From Deltaproteobacteria bacterium (GTDB taxonomy: Bacteria; Desulfobacterota; Binatia; UBA1149; SPBQ01), in the NCBI GenBank assembly GCA_029262375.1, contig JAJCZM010000008.1, positions 193,291-257,290 on the forward strand: a stretch of 64,000 nt of DNA. The letters are read 5' to 3'. Shown piece after piece: positions 24,088-32,063 of the stretch. A program made the translations under genes and the position numbers. Position 1 is the stretch's first letter. Every line of letters starts with the position of its first letter. A model generated the notes under the pieces. That model was not told where the DNA came from. It searched no databases and saw only the letters and a list, made by a program, of their open reading frames with translations.

Positions 24088-26139
24088 GTGAGCAATACAG
24101 CGCAGCATCGCAATCGACTTGCGGATGAGCCGAGTCTCTACCTGAGACAGCACGGCCACAATCCCGTCAATTGGTATCCTTGGTCCGACGAGGCACTCGA
24201 AAGAGCGCGCTCGGAAGACCGGCCGATCCTACTCAGCATCGGATATTCATCGTGTCATTGGTGTCACGTCATGGAGCGCGAGTCCTTCGAGGACGAACGC
24301 ATCGCGAAGCTGATGAACGACTTGTACGTCTGCATCAAGGTCGATCGTGAAGAGCGCCCCGACCTGGACGGTATCTACATGAAGACGGTGCAGATGATGA
24401 CCGGCCGTGGCGGTTGGCCGATGACGGTCTTTCTTCGTCCGGATCTCAAACCTTTCTATGCGGGAACGTACTATCCCCCGGAAGATCGCGGCAACATGCC
24501 GGGGTTCCCGCGCGTACTTGTTGGAGTCGAGCGCGCATATCGACACGATTCCGAGAAAGTCGGCGAACGTGCGGATCAGATCGTCGAACTCCTCGCGGAG
24601 AGCGGTCGCGGTGACAGCGAAACGGAGTTCGTCGAGGACGAAGCGATTGCGGCGATTGCAGAGAAGCTCGCCGGAGTAATGGACGGTGTTGACGGCGGAT
24701 TCGGCGGTGCACCGAAATTTCCGAACACACTCGCGCTATCGTTTCTGCTCGAGTCATCGCGCGGGCACGGCGACGACGGACATGCGGCACTCGTTAAGGT
24801 AGCTCTCGACAAGATGGCCGCCGGCGGCATCTATGATCACCTGGGCGGTGGATTTCATCGCTACTCCGTAGATCAGTTTTGGCTGGCGCCGCACTTCGAG
24901 AAAATGCTCTACGACCAGGCGCTGATCTCGGATGCTTATCTCGAGGGCTGGCGTCGTTACGGTGAGTCGGCCTACCGCGATGCGGTTTACGGTATCGGCG
25001 ACTACATATGTCGAGAGATGATTGGCGATGGGGGCGGATACTTTGCGACCCAGGACGCCGACAGCGAAGGCGTCGAAGGCAAGTTTTTCGTGTGGACACC
25101 CGACGAAGTTGCGGCTGTCGTAGGTGAGGCTGACGCGGAGATGGTCTGCCGTTTCTACGACGTCACCGACGGCGGAAACTTCGAAGGCAGCAATATTCTG
25201 CATCGTACAATTTCCACCGACGAGCTTGCCGTGATGTTCGAGAGAGGCGAGCACGAGGTCGTGGAAGTTCTGGACAGGGCCAGCGCGGCGCTGTTCGCCA
25301 AGCGAAGTGAGCGCGTCGCACCCGTGACAGATGAAAAGCATTTGTCCGACTGGAACGGCTTGATGATTGGCGCGATGGCGAAAGCCGGCGCAGCGCTCGA
25401 TGAGCCGCGCTTCGTCGATAGCGCGAAAGCCGCCGCAGACTTCGTTCGTCGCGAGATGGTCGCGGATCAGCGTCTCATGCATTTTTACGCGGACGGTGCC
25501 TGTCGCGTTCCTGCGTTTCTCGACGACTATGCTTTCTTCGGGCGAGGCTGTCTGGAGTTGTTCTTCGCCGCGCAGCGACAAGAGGATCTTGAGTCGGCTG
25601 AAATCGCGGCGACGGAAATCATTGATCAGTTCGAGGATGGTGAGTCCGGCGGGTTCTTCTTTACCGCGCGTGACGCAGAATCGCCGCTCATGCGCACGAG
25701 GGATTTGACGGATAGCGCGGTACCTTCCGGCAATGCCGTTGCGACGGAGTTGCTTCTCAGGCTCTGGCAATTGACGGGGAAGGATCGATATCGCGAGATC
25801 GGAGAACGAAGTCTGAACGCGTTGCTTCCGAACGCACTGGCAAACCCCCACGGTGGTGCGCACCTGTTGAACGTCGCGCTGAAACACCGACGCGGTTATG
25901 CGGTGGTTGTCGTGTCCAATAGTGACAGCGAAGGCGGTGTGGCCCTTGTACGTCGTGCGCTGGAGCTCGCGTTGCCGGAACTTTCCGTGCTGCCTTTGAC
26001 GGGGGACGATCCGGTGTGGTTGCCCGAGCCGGTACGCGGAAAGTCGAAGGGTTCCGAGGCGACGGCGTCGGTGTGTCGCGGAACGTCGTGCATGGCCCCG
26101 GTTGCCCGCGCCGATGAACTCGAGGCGCTGTTGGCTTGA
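24088..26139 (+). CDS. DUF255 thioredoxin-domain protein (YyaL/SSP411 family)
   Basis: The 683-residue protein starts at GTG with [20 protein letters not shown], followed by [15 protein letters not shown], the characteristic opening of this family. The N-terminal thioredoxin-like domain has [15 protein letters not shown] at about residue 53, where CHWC is the redox-like CxxC, and [12 protein letters not shown]. The rest (about 200-680) is an alpha/alpha-barrel region resembling N-acylglucosamine epimerases, including [15 protein letters not shown] and the C-terminal CRGTSCMAP. No signal peptide is seen. The biochemical role of the family is not established. It lies 39 bases after atpC. Confidence 0.9.
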   Translation: MSNTAQHRNRLADEPSLYLRQHGHNPVNWYPWSDEALERARSEDRPILLSIGYSSCHWCHVMERESFEDERIAKLMNDLYVCIKVDREERPDLDGIYMKTVQMMTGRGGWPMTVFLRPDLKPFYAGTYYPPEDRGNMPGFPRVLVGVERAYRHDSEKVGERADQIVELLAESGRGDSETEFVEDEAIAAIAEKLAGVMDGVDGGFGGAPKFPNTLALSFLLESSRGHGDDGHAALVKVALDKMAAGGIYDHLGGGFHRYSVDQFWLAPHFEKMLYDQALISDAYLEGWRRYGESAYRDAVYGIGDYICREMIGDGGGYFATQDADSEGVEGKFFVWTPDEVAAVVGEADAEMVCRFYDVTDGGNFEGSNILHRTISTDELAVMFERGEHEVVEVLDRASAALFAKRSERVAPVTDEKHLSDWNGLMIGAMAKAGAALDEPRFVDSAKAAADFVRREMVADQRLMHFYADGACRVPAFLDDYAFFGRGCLELFFAAQRQEDLESAEIAATEIIDQFEDGESGGFFFTARDAESPLMRTRDLTDSAVPSGNAVATELLLRLWQLTGKDRYREIGERSLNALLPNALANPHGGAHLLNVALKHRRGYAVVVVSNSDSEGGVALVRRALELALPELSVLPLTGDDPVWLPEPVRGKSKGSEATASVCRGTSCMAPVARADELEALLA

Positions 26140-26182
26140 GGCGGCGACGCGTCGCCTTTACCGTTGGGATACAGTCGTGAGC

Positions 26183-27277
26183 ATGCGAGTCAGACCACAT
26201 CGGCGTCTTCGAGCTGTTTTCGGAGCGACGTGCGTACTAGCCGGGCTATTCCTTACGTCGGCGCCGACGCCGTCGTTGGCGCAGAACGGCCAGGACGATC
26301 GTGAGCCGCGACAGGTCGTTACGCACTTCTTCGTAGGCGGAACCGGCAAGATTGCCGGCCTACAAACCGTCATCGGCAATAGTCTGACCCATCGCATTCG
26401 CCGTTCGGAGACGTTCCTCGAGATCTCTCGAGAGTATGACGTGGGCTACAACGAATTGGTGGCAGCGAATCCGGGCATCGACCCCTGGGTGCCACCGACC
26501 GGTCGCGACATGCTCGTGCCGGCCGAATGGGTGCTACCTGCCGGTGAGTTCGACGGTTTGGTCGTGAACATCCCCGAGATGAGGATGTACTACTACGTGC
26601 CGTCACCGCGAGCGGGAGCTAAGTCGTCAATGGCTATTACGTATCCGGTCGGACTCGGCCGCCAGGACTGGCAGACGCCGCAAGGCGCGTTTCGGGTTCG
26701 CGGAAAGACGAAGAATCCCGCTTGGGTCATTCCCGAATCGATCAAGGCTGAACGGATCCGTGACTCCGGGTCTACTGAAGACGTTATTCCGGGTGGGCAT
26801 CCTGAGAATCCTCTCGGTAAGTACCGGCTCGAGCTGACTATACCGTCGTACGCGATCCACGGTACCAACAAGATCGGTGGTATCGGGATGCAGGTCAGCC
26901 ACGGCTGCATTCGTATGTTTGCGGAGGATATCGAGGCGTTCTTCCCGCTGGTACAGATCGGTACGGCCGGTCGCTTCGTCTATCAGCCGATAAAACTCGG
27001 TGTTCGACGCGGCCGGGTGATGGTCGAAGTCCACGAAGACATCTACGGCGTTGCTCCTTGGCCCTGGCTCCTAGCGCGCGAGCTGGTCGAGGGCATGGGC
27101 CTGGAACGATACGTGGATGAGAAGAAGCTGGAGGCCGCCGTAGAAGCGTCGAGCGGAATTCCTACCGATGTGAGCTTCGTGGATTGGTCGGCACCCGAAC
27201 CGCAAGAGGCGATTCGCTTCGACAAACGCGGCGATCCCGTGAAGCCGTACGCGGATCAGACTGCTTCAGCGCGCTGA
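26183..27277 (+). CDS. Periplasmic L,D-transpeptidase (YkuD domain) with LysM-like region
   Basis: L,D-transpeptidases form 3-3 peptidoglycan cross-links or attach proteins to peptidoglycan. From ATG 26183 (GTG 26177 is an alternative) the 364-residue protein has a signal peptide (RRLRAVFGATCVLAGLFLTS, cleavage likely after PSLA). Around residues 65-110 a LysM-like segment follows (ETFLEISREYDVGYNELVAA, NPGIDPWVP). The catalytic YkuD domain contains PEMRMYYYV, LGKYRLELTIPSYAIHGTN and the active-site SHGCIRM at about residue 237, with His and Cys intact. The last 70 residues are an extra C-terminal tail. It ends two bases from the convergent downstream gene. Confidence 0.92.
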   Translation: MRVRPHRRLRAVFGATCVLAGLFLTSAPTPSLAQNGQDDREPRQVVTHFFVGGTGKIAGLQTVIGNSLTHRIRRSETFLEISREYDVGYNELVAANPGIDPWVPPTGRDMLVPAEWVLPAGEFDGLVVNIPEMRMYYYVPSPRAGAKSSMAITYPVGLGRQDWQTPQGAFRVRGKTKNPAWVIPESIKAERIRDSGSTEDVIPGGHPENPLGKYRLELTIPSYAIHGTNKIGGIGMQVSHGCIRMFAEDIEAFFPLVQIGTAGRFVYQPIKLGVRRGRVMVEVHEDIYGVAPWPWLLARELVEGMGLERYVDEKKLEAAVEASSGIPTDVSFVDWSAPEPQEAIRFDKRGDPVKPYADQTASAR

Positions 27278-27279
27278 TT

Positions 27280-27867
27280 TCACCAGCGAGTCGACACGTA
27301 TACACCGGCGCGCTTACCGCTGATGCGCGGCTTGATGCGGGGCACGTCGATCGGGTCGAACCCGAGCGCTTCGCCACTGCGATTCACGATCGATTCGGTG
27401 ACAGTCGCCATTCCGGCGAACGGCTTCGCTGCGCCCTTCTCCGCTCCATCGGCGAGAGCGGCGACCGTGTCGGCGCTGCGTGTGAGGATAGAGTCCGGGC
27501 CGTACTCTTCCTGAATACGCACGCGGGCCTCTTCCGGATTGGACGGGCTACGGTAGCGTGCCTCCGGAGTGAATTCCCCGGCATCCTCGCGCTTACGTCG
27601 TAGTCCTGCTTCGTACATTGCTCGTCCCAGCGACGCTCGATCGTTAATCCCGCGTACGGCATCGAGGTCGGACGATCTCAAGTTGGATGGGGGGAGGGCC
27701 CCCGGGAGCATGATTTCCAGCTCGGCCGACGCAACTCCGCAGGGTGTTATCTCGCCGATGGATTCGGTTGCGGCGGCCGTTGCTCCCAGCACAAGTGCGA
27801 AGACGAACGCGGCTCCCGATAGGAGGAGTTCATTGGAGAACCGTCCCCCTTTTGGGTCTCGTGCCAT
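27280..27867 (-). CDS. Uncharacterised secreted or membrane-anchored protein
   Basis: I do not recognise this gene. From ATG 27867 the product has 195 residues with a hydrophobic segment (ELLLSGAAFVFALVLGATAA), fitting a signal peptide or single N-terminal anchor. The remainder is polar, with an Arg-rich middle (EAGLRRKREDAGEF) and a C-terminus ending in RISGKRAGVYVSTRW. The ORF track start is TTG 27909, which lies next to the upstream terminator and would add 14 residues. Because a terminator separates it from the gene upstream on the same strand, it needs its own promoter or read-through. The real reading frame is moderately well supported by the signal-like N-terminus. Confidence 0.55.
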   Translation of the reverse strand: MARDPKGGRFSNELLLSGAAFVFALVLGATAAATESIGEITPCGVASAELEIMLPGALPPSNLRSSDLDAVRGINDRASLGRAMYEAGLRRKREDAGEFTPEARYRSPSNPEEARVRIQEEYGPDSILTRSADTVAALADGAEKGAAKPFAGMATVTESIVNRSGEALGFDPIDVPRIKPRISGKRAGVYVSTRW

Positions 27868-27915
27868 CCAGACCACGTCACCATGGCGTGGACCGGGCGT
27901 CAAGCTCAATGAAAA

Positions 27916-27940
27916 AAGCCCTCCGCTATGCGGAGGGCTT
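27916..27940 (-). terminator. Intrinsic terminator
   Basis: A perfect 11-bp stem (AAGCCCTCCGC / GCGGAGGGCTT) with loop TAT is followed on the minus strand by TTTTTT. It lies 39 bases downstream of the 142-residue minus-strand gene (27979-28407) and should end that transcript. On the plus strand only CTTTGT follows, so activity is mainly in the minus direction. Confidence 0.85.
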
Positions 27941-27978
27941 TGTAGGGACGAAAACCGTCTAGAAAATAAGGTGTTGGG

Positions 27979-28407
27979 CTAGGAGGCTTCCTGAATGAGA
28001 GTCTCTGGTTCCGGAACAACCTCTGCCGCTTCCACTTCGATGAGGCGGTTCGACAGGGGAACGATCCGTGCCGTGGCACGCTTGACCGGAGCACGTTGCT
28101 GACGCCACTTCGAAAGACCGCGCCGGATGTACTCGGGGTGCAGGCTCAGCACTTCGCAGATGTTCTCATAAGAGAACGGCCACTCGCGCTCGCCGGATTC
28201 GATCCAATCGCGTGCGTCGTCAAAGAGAAGGGTCCCGCGCGGGTCACGGGCCAGTGCGTATTTCTGGTAACACTCGACGGCGTCTTGAAGGACGGCGAGC
28301 ATCAGTCGGCGTTCCCGAACCAAACCGCCCTCGCGGGCGAATGCGGCAAAGTACTGTGCCGGTAGTAGAGTGTCGGGCTCAAAGAGATTTACGAATCGAT
28401 CTGCCAT
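27979..28407 (-). CDS. Uncharacterised small cytoplasmic protein (142 aa)
   Basis: The function is not recognised. The product starts MADRFVNLFEPDTLLPAQYF and contains ERRLMLAVLQDAVECYQKYA, then a helix with FDDARDWIESGEREWPFSYE and NICEVLSLHPEYIRRGLSKW. That last part looks like a short helical, possibly DNA-binding, fold (HPEYIRRGLSKWR resembles a recognition helix), but this is inference. The C-terminal 30 residues are Glu/Val-rich. A strong ribosome binding site (GGGAGGA) lies about 7 bases before ATG 28407, and a clear terminator follows the gene, so it is a well-delimited single-gene transcript. I have the impression that similar proteins occur in deltaproteobacterial genomes, not verified. 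Confidence 0.75.
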   Translation of the reverse strand: MADRFVNLFEPDTLLPAQYFAAFAREGGLVRERRLMLAVLQDAVECYQKYALARDPRGTLLFDDARDWIESGEREWPFSYENICEVLSLHPEYIRRGLSKWRQQRAPVKRATARIVPLSNRLIEVEAAEVVPEPETLIQEAS

Positions 28408-28492
28408 CAGTTTTCCTCCCGCATCTTGAGGCCGGGTGCGTATTGCAGGTCCCCGTGATGCGTGGCGTCATCTAACACCGTTTCCGGCGCCG

Positions 28493-28519
28493 TTGGAAGA
28501 TGAAATTTCATGAAATAAT
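28493..28519 (+). promoter_or_regulatory. Possible promoter with palindromic operator
   Basis: TTGGAA (28493-28498) and AATAAT (28514-28519) resemble -35 and -10 boxes with a 15-base spacer, somewhat short. The perfect palindrome ATGAAATTTCAT (28500-28511) fills the spacer, where a repressor would block polymerase. On the opposite strand TATTAT at the same place could be a -10 for the gene at 27979-28407, so the palindrome might control either or both directions. Confidence 0.3.
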
Positions 28520-28524
28520 AACCG

Positions 28525-28640
28525 TACCCAAATTAGCAATCGTTATCTCCGGCTAAGTGGTGCTGAAGATGCCGATCCCGTGATCGATGGCCAAGAGCCC
28601 CGCAAGTCCCGGTATTCATACCGGTAGTGGGGCATTTTTA
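28525..28640 (+). ncRNA. Candidate small RNA
   Basis: A promoter-like region is followed after about 75 bases by a hairpin with inner stem CCGGTA-TTCA-TACCGG and outer stem GCCCC/GGGGC (28597-28633), then ATTTTT, which resembles an intrinsic terminator on the plus strand. No plus-strand protein gene lies upstream for it to terminate, so a short transcript of about 110 bases is the simplest explanation. A further hairpin CGATC-CCGT-GATCG precedes it. It does not match tmRNA, 6S, SRP or RNase P RNA by eye. The 5' end is a guess. Confidence 0.3.
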
Positions 28641-28775
28641 GGAGAATTGCCCGGAAAAGGCGGGAGAAGGCGCTACAACCCTACCGCCGTGCCACTGGGT
28701 CGGTGTTAAACCATTGAGGCAAGGGCCGTGTCAAGCGGCTCGAGATGGGACTCTGTGCAATGACGCTGTGTGGCA

Positions 28776-29669
28776 TCAGTTGGGGGGGGGCGAGCACTGG
28801 CTCTTTGTGCGCTGGAGAGGCGCACTGGGCTTGGAAATGGGCGCTGGGAGCATTTCGAGGCGCTCCCGGCCGGGGGTGCGGGTGCGATCGAGCTCACGGC
28901 GCATGGCGGCAATAATCCGATTGGCCTCCTCGGCCAACGCACCATAGAGGCTCTTCTGATGGGCGACCTCGAGGCAGGATGCGAGCACCCGTAGTCTGCC
29001 GGCTAGTCCGCGCCAGCGCGCCTGGGCCCCTCGACTGGGTGCCGTTACGTGGTCATGGCGTGCGCTGGACCAGATCTCCATGTTTTCGCGCAAGATGGCC
29101 GCGGCTTTCTCGTGGTCGGCTTGGTCTACGGCCTTTGCGTAGCGATTGAGTGTGGGATTCTGCTGCGAAGTCGGCGGTCGCCGACCGGGGTCAATGGTCC
29201 GGCCGGCGACTCGCGCACGTGGCAGCACCCCAATAATCGTCCCGATTATCTGTTGACGGGATCCCTGCGTTGGGAAAGGAAGGAGGCTTGGGGCTGCTGG
29301 ACGCATCACGGTTCGCCCGCCGCGGTCATAATCAACCCGCCTAATAGTCTGGCCGTCGCCGTCTTTTACGAGTACGAGGCGTCCTGGAGTGGCTCTTGCC
29401 CCCGGCTCGACGACGATTTGCGCGCCTTTGGGGATGCCGGCTTCCTCAAAGGCGTTGGTCATCGCTCGCAGTACGAACAGCCGCCGCTTTTTCCAGGCGC
29501 CGGACGGGAGTCCCAAGAATTCCTCGAACGCAACCACCGACATGGCCGGGGTTTTTTTGAACGGCGTCCGATTGAACGGTGTTTTGGCGTTGGATTCGAC
29601 TGCACGCGAGTCGGCCAGCTTCGGGCTGCGGCCACGAACGGTGTCGCTAACGGTCTCCAAGTTCGTCAT
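28776..29669 (-). CDS. Orphan protein with protease-dead S24/LexA-like domain
   Basis: The 297-residue product has a disordered N-terminus (about 1-45), then a segment that follows the S24/LexA peptidase fold: LFVLRAMTNAFEEAGIPKGA, QIVVEPGARATPGRLVLVKD, GQTIRRVDY, and QQIIGTIIGVLPRARVAGR. In active enzymes the Ser lies in GDSM before the AGI motif; here the aligned residues are TNAF, giving Ala. The catalytic Lys (VKR) aligns with Arg in IRR. So both catalytic residues are missing. No helix-turn-helix is visible at the N-terminus. Residues about 175-285 are helical and charged. The 3' end runs through C9 on the coding strand. The function is unknown; a regulatory or scaffold role is inference. 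Confidence 0.6.
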   Translation of the reverse strand: MTNLETVSDTVRGRSPKLADSRAVESNAKTPFNRTPFKKTPAMSVVAFEEFLGLPSGAWKKRRLFVLRAMTNAFEEAGIPKGAQIVVEPGARATPGRLVLVKDGDGQTIRRVDYDRGGRTVMRPAAPSLLPFPTQGSRQQIIGTIIGVLPRARVAGRTIDPGRRPPTSQQNPTLNRYAKAVDQADHEKAAAILRENMEIWSSARHDHVTAPSRGAQARWRGLAGRLRVLASCLEVAHQKSLYGALAEEANRIIAAMRRELDRTRTPGRERLEMLPAPISKPSAPLQRTKSQCSPPPN

Positions 29670-29682
29670 GGCTCAAAGCCTA

Positions 29683-29699
29683 GGCGAACATAAGGCGAA
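29683..29699 (-). promoter_or_regulatory. Direct repeat upstream of the S24-like gene
   Basis: On the minus strand TTCGCC-TTATG-TTCGCC gives two identical hexamers 11 bases apart, one helical turn, located 14 bases before the ATG at 29669. Spaced direct repeats are a common operator design. There is no match I can make to a published LexA box. Confidence 0.3.
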
Positions 29700-29735
29700 A
29701 ATCAATACCTTTTCTTCGCCCCCGCGAAAAGCAGG

Positions 29736-31100
29736 TTACGCAGCGTAGGACGAATACTCCAAAAGTCCGCCAATTTGCCCGTTCCACGGGCCTTTCCAGC
29801 CCTCGATGATCGCATCTGCCGGGCACTTACCGTCGTCGACCATGGCTGCCAGCGGGTCCAGGTAGATGGTTTCGTCTTCGCCTGCGGCGTTCGTTTTCGC
29901 CTGTCGACGCAGCCCTTCGCGGGCGATCCCGACGATCTCCTTCGCGTAGTCCCGGATGGAATGGCGGGGCCCCGGCGCAGCCATGCCATGGCGGGTCGCC
30001 TCCGCGAGTAGCTCGAGTCGCTGGTCGAGTGTCCAGGGGCCGATGACATCCCACGCAGCGTCGAGACAGTCGGCGTCGTAGAACAGTCCTTTCATCAAAG
30101 CCGGAGTGCCCAGCATGAGTGCGGGCGACTGACTATCGGCCGCGCGCACCTCGATGTAGGTCTTCATCCGCGCCTCGGGAAAGAGTGTGGTGAGATGGGT
30201 ACTCCAGTCGTTCAACGTCGCGTGCTCGCCGTCGAGGCCGGTGCGCATGAAATCGCGGAACGTACGGCCGCCCAGTCGTAGTAGTCGATCACCGCGGGCG
30301 AGGAAGTACATCGGCACGTCGAGCGCATACTCGGTGTAACCCCGAAACACAGCATCGCTGTCGAAGGCGAACGGCAATACGCCGCAACGGTCGGCGTCGG
30401 TATCCGTCCAGATGTGCGCGCGGTAGCTCTTCAAATTTGTCAGTTCGCCGTCGACGATCGGCGAGTTAGCCGACATGGCCACGAGCAATGGAGACATTCC
30501 CATGGCGATGCGAAACTTGTCGCGGGCATCGCGCTCGTCTCCATAGTCGAAGTTCGCTTGGACGGTCGCAGTTTGCTGCATCATCCGGTGTCCGAGCTTA
30601 CCGGTTTCTTGCATCACGGAGCGCATGATCCGATAGCGTTCCTTGGGCATCCAGGGGACGTTGGCAATCGGAGTCTTGGGGGTGATGCCCAGGCCGAGAT
30701 AGGCGATACCGAGCTCGTCGGAGACCGCGAGGATCTCGGCGACGTGACGGTCGAGTTCATCTTTTGCGCAATGAAGCGAGTCGCAGATCTCGCCCGACAG
30801 TTCGAACTGGCCGCCCGGTTCCAGCGTGATCGAAGCGCGTCCGTCTCCGAGTGCGATGAGGTTCCCGTCTTCGTAGACGCCCTTCCATTCGCCTCGTTCT
30901 TTGAGAGCGGCGAGCAGCGCGCCGATCCCGGACGGTCCCTCGTACGGTACTGCTTCACCGGTGACCTTATCGACTACCGGCTTTTCGTACTCGACGCCGA
31001 TTTTCCAGTTTTCCTTCGGTGTGCAGCCGTCGTGGAACGTCGCCTCGAGCTGGTCGATCGATGCTATCGCCGGGCTTTCGGAGGGATCATTCGCGCTCAT
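29736..31100 (-). CDS. gshA: Glutamate-cysteine ligase (GCS2 / plant-type family)
   Basis: This enzyme joins glutamate and cysteine, the first step of glutathione synthesis. The 454-residue protein belongs to the plant/alphaproteobacterial type: KIGVEYEKPVVDK near the start, ALGDGRASITLEPGGQFELS (substrate binding), LGLGITPKTPIANVPWMPKE, RYRIMRSVM, QQTATVQANFDY, and TYIEVRAADSQ. It is transcribed with the cytochrome c maturation genes (52-base gap from the preceding gene), which fits a need for thiol chemistry, though this is inference. A glutathione synthetase gene is not in the window. The ATG at 31100 has no strong ribosome binding site. Confidence 0.93.
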   Translation of the reverse strand: MSANDPSESPAIASIDQLEATFHDGCTPKENWKIGVEYEKPVVDKVTGEAVPYEGPSGIGALLAALKERGEWKGVYEDGNLIALGDGRASITLEPGGQFELSGEICDSLHCAKDELDRHVAEILAVSDELGIAYLGLGITPKTPIANVPWMPKERYRIMRSVMQETGKLGHRMMQQTATVQANFDYGDERDARDKFRIAMGMSPLLVAMSANSPIVDGELTNLKSYRAHIWTDTDADRCGVLPFAFDSDAVFRGYTEYALDVPMYFLARGDRLLRLGGRTFRDFMRTGLDGEHATLNDWSTHLTTLFPEARMKTYIEVRAADSQSPALMLGTPALMKGLFYDADCLDAAWDVIGPWTLDQRLELLAEATRHGMAAPGPRHSIRDYAKEIVGIAREGLRRQAKTNAAGEDETIYLDPLAAMVDDGKCPADAIIEGWKGPWNGQIGGLLEYSSYAA

Positions 31101-31152
31101 CGCTGCGCAAGCTAGCCGAGGCGACCAACTCTTTCCACGGAGATGGGGAGTG

Positions 31153-31569
31153 TCAGCTCGATTCTACGAGTCGCGGTCGGCCGCTGCCGCAGCCGGAGCA
31201 GAACTTGTCGGACTCGGAGAATGCCGCGCCGCAGCGCACGCAGAACGCGGCCGGCCCGGGTTTGTTCTCTCCGGCGGTCGGCTGCGGGTCCTCGGTTTCG
31301 ACGTGGGACTCGCCGATGGCGTTCATCGCGTCGAGCGCGCGCTCCTCATAGATGCTTCGCAATGCGGCGTGATCGTCGTCGCTCAGTTTTCCCATCGCGC
31401 GATCGAAGTCAGCCTCGCGGATCGCGAGCAGCGCGGCGTTTTTCTCTCGCTCGAGTAGTTCCTCGGCGAGATCCGGGATCGCATCCGCCGCTTCGGTCGG
31501 ACGAAGAAAGGGCAGGGCGATAGCCCCGGCCGATACGAGAATCATGAGTGCGGCCACCACGAACGTCAC
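31153..31569 (-). CDS. CcmI-like membrane protein with C-terminal zinc ribbon
   Basis: The 138-residue protein starts (GTG) with a membrane helix (VVAALMILVSAGAIALPFL), followed by a charged helical stretch EELLEREKNAALLAIREADF and DRAMGKLSDDDHAALRSIYE, reminiscent of the segment that follows the membrane part in CcmI. It ends with a zinc ribbon, FCVRCGAAFSESDKFCSGCG (CxxC...CxxC). The start overlaps the ccmH stop by four bases, so it is translationally coupled to the cytochrome c maturation genes and probably works with them, for example in apocytochrome handling. The zinc ribbon on the cytoplasmic or periplasmic side cannot be decided. Confidence 0.75.
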   Translation of the reverse strand: MTFVVAALMILVSAGAIALPFLRPTEAADAIPDLAEELLEREKNAALLAIREADFDRAMGKLSDDDHAALRSIYEERALDAMNAIGESHVETEDPQPTAGENKPGPAAFCVRCGAAFSESDKFCSGCGSGRPRLVESS

Positions 31570-32063
31570 GGGTCGTAGTCCTCCAACTCGTCGCGTAGGC
31601 GATCCCTATCGGCGCTCGAGATTCCGGAATCGCCGTCGTCTTTGGGCGAGTTGCCGGGCTGTGCCGCGATCCGCTCGGGCGTCCAGCGGCGAATAACCAT
31701 GATGACGATGAACCCCGCGCCGAACAGTGCGATGTAAGGGCCGTACCACGCGAGCATGTTGAAGCCTTCGCGTACCGGCGACGACAGTACTTTCTCACCG
31801 TACTCTTTAGCGTACCGGGTGATGATATCCGGTCCTGCCTCGCCGTCGGCCAGGGACTTCGCAATGTCCTCGCGAACCGGGATCGCGAACGAGCACTGAA
31901 GGTGATTGCACGTGTGTACCGTCAGGCCGCAGCCACACTGACACGTGAGCTGTTCCTCAACGGCCTTCTGCGTGCGAGGTGGCTCCGGCGCGCACGAAAA
32001 AGAAAAGACGGCGAGCGCCGCGAACGCACCGACGGCGAGAAATCTATGGAATCGTTTTGTCAC
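31566..32063 (-). CDS. ccmH: Cytochrome c maturation protein CcmH (Cys-rich variant)
   Basis: CcmH is the thioredoxin-like subunit that prepares apocytochrome c for heme ligation. I start at GTG 32063, which overlaps the ccmF stop by four bases (GTGA); the ORF track start lies inside ccmF. The 165-residue protein has an N-terminal hydrophobic segment with a lipobox-like end (FAALAVFSFSC), then VEEQLTCQCGCGLTVHTCNH, with the usual CxxC expanded into a Cys-rich CQCGCG...C pattern, and LQCSFAIPVREDIAKSL. ITRYAKEYGEKVLSSPVREG, FNMLAWYGPYIALFGAGFIV form the conserved three-helix core plus C-terminal membrane helix. The tail is acidic. Confidence 0.88.
   Translation of the reverse strand: MTKRFHRFLAVGAFAALAVFSFSCAPEPPRTQKAVEEQLTCQCGCGLTVHTCNHLQCSFAIPVREDIAKSLADGEAGPDIITRYAKEYGEKVLSSPVREGFNMLAWYGPYIALFGAGFIVIMVIRRWTPERIAAQPGNSPKDDGDSGISSADRDRLRDELEDYDP

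Larger units (their letters stand above)
28408..28775. other. 368-bp intergenic region with palindrome and terminator-like hairpin
   Basis: No protein gene is visible. It contains a perfect 12-bp palindrome at 28500-28511 inside a possible promoter, an AT-rich patch to 28545 that contrasts with the flanks, and a compound hairpin at 28597-28633 followed by ATTTTT. See the candidate RNA feature. From 28640 to 28775 I see nothing. Confidence 0.55.

Noticed and set aside
24754-25887. 377-residue antisense ORF opposite the DUF255 gene
   Set aside because: Same shadow effect; the product has no known motif and the sense gene is clear.
26102-26182. Extended N-terminus of the L,D-transpeptidase
   Set aside because: The extension lies inside the DUF255 coding end and disrupts the clean signal peptide that starts at ATG 26183.
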